Assembly (NCBI GenBank): GCA_913051935.1
Contig: CAJXCU010000025.1
Span: 1 to 32,691 of the forward strand
Reading direction: 5' to 3'
Origin: an uncultured Flavobacteriales bacterium
GTDB taxonomy: Bacteria; Bacteroidota; Bacteroidia; Flavobacteriales_D; Crocinitomicaceae
Length of the DNA stretch: 32,691 bases
The position numbers and the translations under genes are program-made. A model generated the notes under the pieces. It was not told the origin of the DNA and searched no databases. It saw only the letters and a program-made list of their open reading frames with translations. This document shows positions 16,086 to 22,849 of the stretch, in pieces; the first letter of the stretch is position 1, and each line of letters starts with the position of its first letter.

Positions 16086-18650
16086 TTGTATACAAACAAA
16101 TTTAGTGCACTCCTATTGAGCAAACTTCATTCCATACTATATTTTATACCCCTCGCTTTGTTAATAATGCATTACAGTAATAGCGTTACCGCTCAAGCTG
16201 TTCCTATGGATACTGTTTTTGTTTATGAGTCTGATTTAGATGATATTATTACCTACAGCGCTAGAGATTCAATTTATAGTGACCTTAAAAACAAGCTCGT
16301 CTTTTTATACGGGGACGCGAAGGTTGACATGGGTACCGTCTCATTGCGTGCCGGGTATATCGAGGTTGATCTTGACCTTAATGAGGTAACGGCAAAATAT
16401 ATTTTGGACTCGGCTGGCGCACCAATAGAGTATCCCGAGTTTCAGGATGGTCAAGAAAAAATGCGTTGTGAAGAAATGCGTTATAATATGACGACTAAAA
16501 AAGGATTCATCATAGAACTTGCCCTTCAGCAGGATGAATTTTATTTTAAGATGGGAACTGCAAAACGCCACCCATCTGAAGAAATCCACCTACTGAAAGG
16601 CAGGCTCACCACCTGCGATCAAGAACAGCCTCATTATCATTTTCAGCTTTCGAAAGGTGTAATTGTTCCAGAAAAACGAATCGCTACAGGGCCAATGAAC
16701 TTATGGATTAATGGGATTCCGACGCCTTTCGGATTGCCATTTGCACTTATTCCAAATCAAAAAGAACGTTCTCACGGAATTCTTTTTCCTGAAATAGTAC
16801 CTAGCTCGGCTTTTGGTTTTGGTTTCCAAAACCTAGGGTACTACGTTCCGATAAACGAACGCCTTCAGACCACTGTTTTTGCCAATTTGTATAGCCGTGG
16901 CAGCTGGGGCTTAAGAAACAATTTAGATTATGCAAAAAGATATGCCTTCACCGGCAATTTATCATTGGGTTTTCAGCAATATAGAACTGGCTTTCCAGAA
17001 AATGAAACCAACAACAAAGCGACAATTATTTGGACCCATCGAAAAGCAAGAAAGTCAAATCCTAATTGGTCCTTTTCCTCAAATGTCAACTTTATTTCTG
17101 ACAACCAAACTAAAAATAATTTAGACCCCATTAATCCGACCTATTTTAATAATTCATTTAATTCAGATATAAACCTAAATAAAAGTTTCCCGGGTAAACC
17201 ATTAAACATGGGATTGAAGCTATCGTTGAGGCAAAATTCCTTGTCAGAGTCAATCTCTCTAACGAGTCCCATAATTACTGCGAATATGACTAGAATTTTT
17301 CCATTTAAGAAGTTGATTAAACGATCCAACAAAGAGTGGAAAAAGATAATTGAAAGAATTGGGTTTGCTTACAATTTTGATGGACAAAACAAATCCACCT
17401 TTTCAGATTCTCTTCTGAATCAAGGAGATTTTAATAGGATTGGTCAACAGTTCATGTATGGTGCGAAGCAATCTATGAGTATTCAAACTACCGGAGGGCT
17501 TTTTAAAAATGTGCTCAAAATAACACCAAGTGCAAATTATGCTACGAAGTTAAATTTTCGTACAATCGAAAAATCATACGATGCCGTCAACAACGCAACT
17601 ATGGTTGATACAATTTCAGCTGCTGACCTCGCTCATGAATTTAATTTAAATCTGAGCGCAACAACAGTGCTTTATTCCTATTATGATTTTGTTGGTAAAA
17701 AGCAAGCCAAGATGAGGCATATTATGACACCTAAATTGAGTTACAGATACGTGCCCTTAATCAACCCTTTAGTGACAGAAAATGTTGGAGTTAACCAGAG
17801 TGAAATAAGCTATTCTTCCTACGAGCGTAGCTTATATTCTGTAGGTAATTCTGCAGAAGCATCTTTTCTTTCTTTCGCTGTGAACAATACATTTGAGCTC
17901 AAACTCAAATCAAATAAAGATACCGTTACAGGGTTCAAAAAGGTACGGCTTGTTGATCAACTTTCATTTGCCGGGAATTATGATTTTTTAAAGGACTCAA
18001 TGAATTTATCTAACATTACAATGAATATGAGGATTAGTCCCAAAAACTGGTTGAATGTGGTTATGAATGCTACATTTAGTCCATATTCTTGGGATAGTCT
18101 TACTGGTTTGACGAAATCGGATTATGCCATAAGAAATGGCCAAGGTTTGGGTAGGTTTTTAAGCGTTAATTTTTCGACCTCACTTGTGCTAGCACCAAAA
18201 AAAGACCGTGAAAAAATAAAAGAAGAAACGGAACACCTCAACGATCAATGGAATGCGGATTTCAATTATTTTGCTTTGCATCCAGAGTATATGGTATTTT
18301 TTGATATTCCATGGAAAATGAACCTCTCACACATATACAGTATTCGGGCGAATCAAAATATAACAGAAGCAAATCCCGATCCTCTTATATTTGTTCAGTC
18401 TCTGAGTGTAAGAGGTGATCTCAGCTTCACCAAAAGGTGGAATTTATCTGGTAATCTGAATTTTAATATTGTTGATAGGATGCTATCCAATGCTAATTTC
18501 TCATTAAACCGAAATATGCATTGCTGGGCTCTGTCGATATTTTGGACGCCAGTAGGAGGGAACAAAAGCTTTTTGGTAAGTATTCGAAATACTTCAGCCA
18601 TTTTCAGTGATGCGAAAATTGAATTCAGAAAACCTCCCGCATTTCTGTGA
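16086..18650 (+). CDS. lptD: LPS-assembly outer membrane protein LptD, Bacteroidota type
   Basis: Up to 854 residues. An OstA/LptD-like periplasmic domain (about 60-200; LVFLYGDAKVDMGTVSLRAGYIEVDL, then a disulfide-competent LTTCDQ) is followed by a long barrel of alternating strands with the conserved start GPMNLWINGIPTPFGLPFALIPN and HGILFPEI. LptD inserts lipopolysaccharide into the outer leaflet with LptE. No ATG precedes the signal peptide: the frame opens with TTG at 16086, and a second TTG at 16116 gives MSKLHSILYFIPLALLIM, an equally good signal; I cannot decide between them. It is divergent from the amidase-MCE pair, a clustering of outer membrane and wall functions often kept in this group. 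Confidence 0.88.
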   Translation: MYTNKFSALLLSKLHSILYFIPLALLIMHYSNSVTAQAVPMDTVFVYESDLDDIITYSARDSIYSDLKNKLVFLYGDAKVDMGTVSLRAGYIEVDLDLNEVTAKYILDSAGAPIEYPEFQDGQEKMRCEEMRYNMTTKKGFIIELALQQDEFYFKMGTAKRHPSEEIHLLKGRLTTCDQEQPHYHFQLSKGVIVPEKRIATGPMNLWINGIPTPFGLPFALIPNQKERSHGILFPEIVPSSAFGFGFQNLGYYVPINERLQTTVFANLYSRGSWGLRNNLDYAKRYAFTGNLSLGFQQYRTGFPENETNNKATIIWTHRKARKSNPNWSFSSNVNFISDNQTKNNLDPINPTYFNNSFNSDINLNKSFPGKPLNMGLKLSLRQNSLSESISLTSPIITANMTRIFPFKKLIKRSNKEWKKIIERIGFAYNFDGQNKSTFSDSLLNQGDFNRIGQQFMYGAKQSMSIQTTGGLFKNVLKITPSANYATKLNFRTIEKSYDAVNNATMVDTISAADLAHEFNLNLSATTVLYSYYDFVGKKQAKMRHIMTPKLSYRYVPLINPLVTENVGVNQSEISYSSYERSLYSVGNSAEASFLSFAVNNTFELKLKSNKDTVTGFKKVRLVDQLSFAGNYDFLKDSMNLSNITMNMRISPKNWLNVVMNATFSPYSWDSLTGLTKSDYAIRNGQGLGRFLSVNFSTSLVLAPKKDREKIKEETEHLNDQWNADFNYFALHPEYMVFFDIPWKMNLSHIYSIRANQNITEANPDPLIFVQSLSVRGDLSFTKRWNLSGNLNFNIVDRMLSNANFSLNRNMHCWALSIFWTPVGGNKSFLVSIRNTSAIFSDAKIEFRKPPAFL
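16097..16124 (-). promoter_or_regulatory. Candidate promoter of amidase-MCE operon
   Basis: On the minus strand TTTG (16121-16124) is followed after 16 bases by TAAATTTG (16097-16104), matching the Bacteroidota -33/-7 pair. The transcript would start near 16091, leaving a leader of about 54 bases before the ATG at 16037. The box overlaps the start of lptD on the other strand. Confidence 0.5.
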
Positions 18651-18664
18651 TCAATATTTTCAAA

Positions 18665-19148
18665 TTATTCTATCTTATTTGTGCGTATTGGGATCCAAAT
18701 TTCTTCCTCTGAGGAGGCGTCTAAGTTATTGTAATTTATCCCTAAAACCTCAAAATGAGGTCGATTGTCAATGTAATATTTAGAATTTGGCAGCCATTTT
18801 TTAAAGATATATTCAAATATGGTTTGATCTGAGCTTCGACCTTTATAGTCGAACACAGCGTATTCCCCTTGACTTAGTATGAGTGTATCAAGTCCTTTCG
18901 GTGTTATTAAAATTTCCTACTTCAACTGCTGTCCATTTTATAAAAACATTGGAAGGGTTGAACTTTTGATGGTATTTAGGTGGGAATATTTGAAGCGATA
19001 TTTTGTCCGCGGAAACTCTGTTGCGCAATTCTTTAATTCTTGGTCCAAAATCTTGCCATAGTTGGGCAGTTTTATCATCTGAAAGACTCATTTCTTCATG
19101 GCAGCCCACAAGTTTTTTTTCTGACAATAATTCAATCCTCGGAATCAT
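18665..19148 (-). pseudogene. GyrI-like small-molecule-binding protein, frameshifted
   Basis: Two overlapping reading frames together encode about 160 residues of a GyrI-like/AraC effector-binding domain. The first (ATG at 19148) reads PRIELLSEKKLVGCHEEMSL, later FIKWTAVEVGNFNN, then runs into TERT and a TGA at 18888. The second frame takes over with TPKGLDTLILSQGEYAVFDYKG and continues to IPIRTNKIE and a stop at 18665. The shift falls near 18895-18910 and equals one extra or two missing bases. GyrI-like domains bind small or cationic molecules and some are SRPBCC-type hydrolases or regulators. As written the gene is broken, either by a real recent mutation or by a base-calling error. It starts 15 bases after the OmpA-like gene. 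Confidence 0.8.
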
Positions 19149-19163
19149 GTGCTTTGAGCACGC

Positions 19164-20093
19164 TTAATTATACAGCAGTATTTTCGGGCCAAGTACCATA
19201 CTTACACGGCTTATTCTTCTTTCAGCACTATTCTTTTTTGCCTGTGCCGCATTTATTTCAGGCGGAAGCAATTCACCTCGTCCATTGATCTCGACATCAA
19301 TAATTATTTCTGAACTCGATTTTTGTGCTTTGAATTGTCTCATAAGCTCATCCGAAACAGCTTGCGCTCGTTTTTCAGACAATAACTTGTTTTGTTCTTT
19401 TCGTTCATTTTCGTCGTTAGAACCCTGCTCATCAGCATAACCATTAATGACAATCATAAGCTTGAATACAGAGTCATTAAAAATATTTGTATTGTGATCT
19501 ATCAGATAGTTGTCCCACATGATTTTGTCATCCTTCATGGACTTGACAAGCTTAGAAATCTCTTTTCTTCCCGATTTGTTTAAATTAGCGCTACCTGCCT
19601 CGAAGCTAATATCTCCTCCTATTTTTCTTACTTCCTTATTAGATTCAATCATCTTTTTTAAAGGTTCAATATAATTTTGAAGAAGGTTGTTCAGTTCCTC
19701 TGCGAGCTCAAGTGTTTTTTTATGACCGTTCAAGGAATAGGGCGATGTCTTGTTGAGCTCTGCTATGATGTCCTCCGTTCTTTCATAGATTTTTACAAGC
19801 GCTAACTCGATATCTTCAACCCTTTCAGTGGTATCAATTTTTTCCATTTCCGCTTTTTGCTGCTCGACAATTCTCTGTGCTGCGTCGGCTTTTTCCATTG
19901 CTAGGAACAAAGCCTTTTCTCGTTCAGCTCTATTTTTATTTGATTTGGTTACTTCTTTTTCCCCCGTTTGCCCTTTGTAGGTGGTTGTTTTAAAGACCGG
20001 TTTTCTGAGGCTGTTATTTGTGGCACAGCTATACATGAAAAAAATAATCGAAACGCATAGCGCTGATTTAATTGAAACTCTCATAAGAAACAT
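19164..20093 (-). CDS. OmpA-like peptidoglycan-binding lipoprotein
   Basis: 309 residues. A lipoprotein signal ends in FFMYSC with the lipid Cys at residue 23. Residues about 50-150 are charged and helical, probably coiled coil. The C-terminal OmpA/MotB domain (about 155-305) shows SFEAGSANLNKSG, VINGYADEQGSN, the LLSEKRAQAVSDELM helix and RRISRVSMV, including the NKSGR and SEKRAQ patterns that hold meso-diaminopimelate. It likely tethers the outer membrane to peptidoglycan. The insertion around DHNTNIFNDSVFKL between the first strand and the NGYADEQG strand is longer than in Pal. The downstream neighbour is the broken GyrI-like gene; no terminator seen between them. Confidence 0.87.
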   Translation of the reverse strand: MFLMRVSIKSALCVSIIFFMYSCATNNSLRKPVFKTTTYKGQTGEKEVTKSNKNRAEREKALFLAMEKADAAQRIVEQQKAEMEKIDTTERVEDIELALVKIYERTEDIIAELNKTSPYSLNGHKKTLELAEELNNLLQNYIEPLKKMIESNKEVRKIGGDISFEAGSANLNKSGRKEISKLVKSMKDDKIMWDNYLIDHNTNIFNDSVFKLMIVINGYADEQGSNDENERKEQNKLLSEKRAQAVSDELMRQFKAQKSSSEIIIDVEINGRGELLPPEINAAQAKKNSAERRISRVSMVLGPKILLYN

Positions 20094-20160
20094 TTTACAT
20101 AAATGTACCGAATTGTATTTATAAAATTAAATCATTCGATTATATTTTCCGGTTTGCAGT

Positions 20161-21111
20161 TTATGAATCAGCTTTCTTTTTTACTTTAATGTACTTGTGA
20201 TTGATGCTTACATTTATATTTTTTGTCAAGGGTATGGTGCTAGAAAGAATAATTGTACCCTGTCCAATATCAAGATAATAATTTAGATATTGGCTACCGA
20301 CGAATACGGTGTGGGTATAGGTTAATGAAAGTATTCCACTTGGAGTGATTTCATACTCATCAGGCCTAAATCTTATTTTCTGACCATTAATATTTGTCTG
20401 ATTCACAATGCCTAATAGCATAGCATTGCTAAGATGTTTAAGTTGATAGTATGCATTAAAGGGTGTTTTTTTGGGACTGAGCTTTCCCTTATTTAAAAAA
20501 TAGATGGCATCTGAAAGCCCAAGAACATCTTGACCTTCATGTGAAACGAGTATTATTGTTAATTTTTCCTTTTCTCTTAGCATTAAAATATACTTAAAGA
20601 GCATTGCCCGTAGGTGGGCATCTAAATTTGAGAAAGGTTCATCCAAAAGTAGTACATCCGGTTTCAGGGCAATAGCTCGAGCAATAGATAGTCTTTGCTG
20701 CTCACCGCCTGAGGTCTCATTGGCCTTTACATTTCGAATGGTGTCTAGTTTGAGTAACTTTATGAGCTGTTCTACACGTCTTATCTTCTCATTTTCTGGA
20801 AGAGAAATTGCCGCTTCTCGAATATTTTCTTCAACAGTGTGGTAGGGGTCAAGATTGTAATCTTGAGATACTAGCTTGATCTCTTGGAATCCCGGAATGA
20901 GCAGAGTTGCGGCATTCGGTAATGCTTCCCTGTTTAAATAAAGCATCCCGTTTTTTGGTGACAGATGACCAGAAATTACATTTAATAAGGTCGATTTTCC
21001 AGCTCCTGATTTCCCAACTAATCCAATTATCTGCCCTCGTTTCGCCTTGAAGCGAATATTTTTTAAAATTGGCCTATCAAAGTCGACAGAGATATTTTTT
21101 ATTTCGAGCAT
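20161..21111 (-). CDS. ABC transporter ATP-binding protein with TOBE-like tail
   Basis: 316 residues, complete nucleotide-binding domain: Walker A GKSGAGKST (33-41), Q-loop Gln83 in VSQDYN, signature SGGEQQR (134-140), Walker B LLLDEP with E158, D-loop SNLDAH, and switch H191. After residue 225 comes a beta-rich tail of about 90 residues (IRFRPDEYEI, GSQYLNYYLDIGQGTIIL) like the TOBE domain of FbpC/PotA/MalK-type import ATPases. No permease or binding protein lies nearby, so it either serves an import system encoded elsewhere or acts alone. It follows the LETM1-like gene by two bases and ends the four-gene unit. Confidence 0.9.
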   Translation of the reverse strand: MLEIKNISVDFDRPILKNIRFKAKRGQIIGLVGKSGAGKSTLLNVISGHLSPKNGMLYLNREALPNAATLLIPGFQEIKLVSQDYNLDPYHTVEENIREAAISLPENEKIRRVEQLIKLLKLDTIRNVKANETSGGEQQRLSIARAIALKPDVLLLDEPFSNLDAHLRAMLFKYILMLREKEKLTIILVSHEGQDVLGLSDAIYFLNKGKLSPKKTPFNAYYQLKHLSNAMLLGIVNQTNINGQKIRFRPDEYEITPSGILSLTYTHTVFVGSQYLNYYLDIGQGTIILSSTIPLTKNINVSINHKYIKVKKKADS

Positions 21112-21113
21112 AT

Positions 21114-22391
21114 TTATTCTTTTTCACTTTGGTTTTGGTCAATTATATTTTCTTTAAATGCCGAAGGAAGTATATCTGGGAATAGTTTGACGACAATGGG
21201 TAGTAATATCGCGCCGCCAGGCAATAAAAATATTGCTAGGGAGGGCATCGATTTCAATATATCATAAAATTGGGCCTTGAATTGATCTTTTTCTTCTGTG
21301 CTCAGATCTCGTATCGCAGATTTTGCAATGAGATCCATCAGCTCTTTACTCTCCTTAATTTCACGGAAAAGTTTTTCTTTATTTCTTCCAAGAATTAGAA
21401 GCCACTTTTTTTGTATTGCTTTGAGCAGCACGCCGGATGATTTTTCTTCTTTTAAAATAGCAAGTGCATTTTTGTTCTTAAATACAAAGGTTCTTCCAAC
21501 CAAGAATGCTTCATCTATTTCAATGTTTTTTAGGTTTAGTGCTTTTCCTATGTTTTTCAAATTTCTTTCTTCACTTGGGTGCACAGTGTGCGTGCCACAC
21601 GCAACAAAAACACATAGTTCAAATATTAATTTATAATCCAGTTGAGCCCCATTGAATAGTTCCAATTCCTCTAATTCACTCGGAGCTGAAATCCATCGTG
21701 CTATTTTTTGCTTATGTCCTTCATTTAAATGACTTGATGAAAGTAAGTATTGAAGCAGTCTTTTTTCTTTTTCTTCGATTCTGCCATCGCTGTATGCAGC
21801 TTTGGTCAAGAAGTATAATAGGTTAAAAACAAATGTATCATATTTGTTGACTAGGTCAATTTGCGTATTCTCCAAAAAGGCTGAAAAAAGCAAAACATCA
21901 ACGAACACGAGTCCATTTGCACTTTGGTTTAGCCAATAATTCCCTTTGGTGATATTCGACTTTATTTTTACACGCTCACTCAGTATTTTTTCAATCTTCA
22001 GACTTGTTTCCTTGTCAGCGTCAAAATCCCAAAGTGATATTTTTTTTTGAAATTGATCATAAAAGCTTTCTAATAAGTTCAGAAACTTTTGGGTATCGAT
22101 TTGATCCCTTTTCTCGGCGCATTGATATACGAAGAATAAATTTTCAAATAGAAGCAACTTTAGCTTTTCCTCTTTGGTCAGATGGGAAACAAACTTTTGA
22201 CTCGTGTAAAGGTTTGATAAAGCGGAACCGTACAAAATGCCTGTCTTGTTGAAGATGTAGTGAATCATATCTCCAAATGAATCAGATTTGAATTTGAATC
22301 CAATTGAAAGCACCCCTTTATCATAAAGATGAAAAAAGTAAGGTATCCAATTTTTGGATCCTGTTGAAATTCTATTTTTATCTAATTGCAT
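21114..22391 (-). CDS. TerB/LETM1-like protein
   Basis: 425 residues, no signal peptide. Around 195-225 it has AAYSDGRIEEKEKRLLQYLL, the acidic signature of TerB-like helical domains that bind metal in TerB itself. Near the C-terminus (about 378-408), LAIFLLPGGAILLPIVVKLFPDILPSAF is a clear LETM1-type segment, in mitochondria part of an inner-membrane protein for cation/proton balance. This combination fits the family named LETM1-related biofilm-associated protein in Bacteroidota; the name is from memory and says little about function. The only membrane helix is the LETM1 one, so most of the protein should be cytosolic. It overlaps the upstream barrel gene by 14 bases and is followed at once by the ABC ATPase. 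Confidence 0.78.
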   Translation of the reverse strand: MQLDKNRISTGSKNWIPYFFHLYDKGVLSIGFKFKSDSFGDMIHYIFNKTGILYGSALSNLYTSQKFVSHLTKEEKLKLLLFENLFFVYQCAEKRDQIDTQKFLNLLESFYDQFQKKISLWDFDADKETSLKIEKILSERVKIKSNITKGNYWLNQSANGLVFVDVLLFSAFLENTQIDLVNKYDTFVFNLLYFLTKAAYSDGRIEEKEKRLLQYLLSSSHLNEGHKQKIARWISAPSELEELELFNGAQLDYKLIFELCVFVACGTHTVHPSEERNLKNIGKALNLKNIEIDEAFLVGRTFVFKNKNALAILKEEKSSGVLLKAIQKKWLLILGRNKEKLFREIKESKELMDLIAKSAIRDLSTEEKDQFKAQFYDILKSMPSLAIFLLPGGAILLPIVVKLFPDILPSAFKENIIDQNQSEKE

Positions 22392-22839
22392 AGCGAATGG
22401 ACAAGCCTCCTCCCCAATTAAACCTTGGTTCGGGGCTGATAAATATTAACGGACCCATATTAAGGGCACAATTGATGGGAACCTCTTCAAATGAATATTC
22501 GAGACCTACCGTGGTATTGATTCCGAATTGAAGCTTAGTTGTTCCAGAGTCACTTGTTGTAAATCCCAAGAGACCCCCACCTCCGTAATACCAAGAAAAA
22601 GAGGATTCAAGACTATTTTGAATTTCATAATCTAAGATAGCAAAAGCACCATTTCCATAATTTTCTCTGGACATTCCTCCGAATGTAGCCTCTAATGCTG
22701 AATTTTGAGAAATAAAATGTTTTGCATTAAGGCTCCCAAAACCGGGATACCCACCTTTAATCCCAAATGCAGTTTTGTAATCCTGGCAAAAAATTGAAAT
22801 GCTGAGCAAAATAAAACAAAGTGTTAGTGTTTTTTTCAT
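22378..22839 (-). CDS. Small outer-membrane-like barrel protein
   Basis: 153 residues. Signal peptide MKKTLTLCFILLSISIFCQ. The mature sequence is Gly- and aromatic-rich with alternating strands (AFGIKGGYPGFG, ALEATFGGM, SSFSWYYGGGGLLGF, LQFGINTTVGLEYSF, NWGGGLSIRYAIR), typical of a short eight-stranded barrel, and it ends in IR rather than a terminal aromatic. It resembles minor outer membrane proteins of the phylum without matching a named family. Ten bases follow the large lamin-tail gene, and the stop lies inside the start of the TerB/LETM1-like gene, so translation is probably coupled. Confidence 0.75.
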   Translation of the reverse strand: MKKTLTLCFILLSISIFCQDYKTAFGIKGGYPGFGSLNAKHFISQNSALEATFGGMSRENYGNGAFAILDYEIQNSLESSFSWYYGGGGLLGFTTSDSGTTKLQFGINTTVGLEYSFEEVPINCALNMGPLIFISPEPRFNWGGGLSIRYAIR

Positions 22840-22849
22840 GTAAGTAAAT

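Noticed and set aside
21114-22391. Tellurite resistance function from the TerB-like motif
   Set aside because: Only one acidic motif is shared with TerB and no other ter genes are present; the LETM1-like end is the more telling feature.
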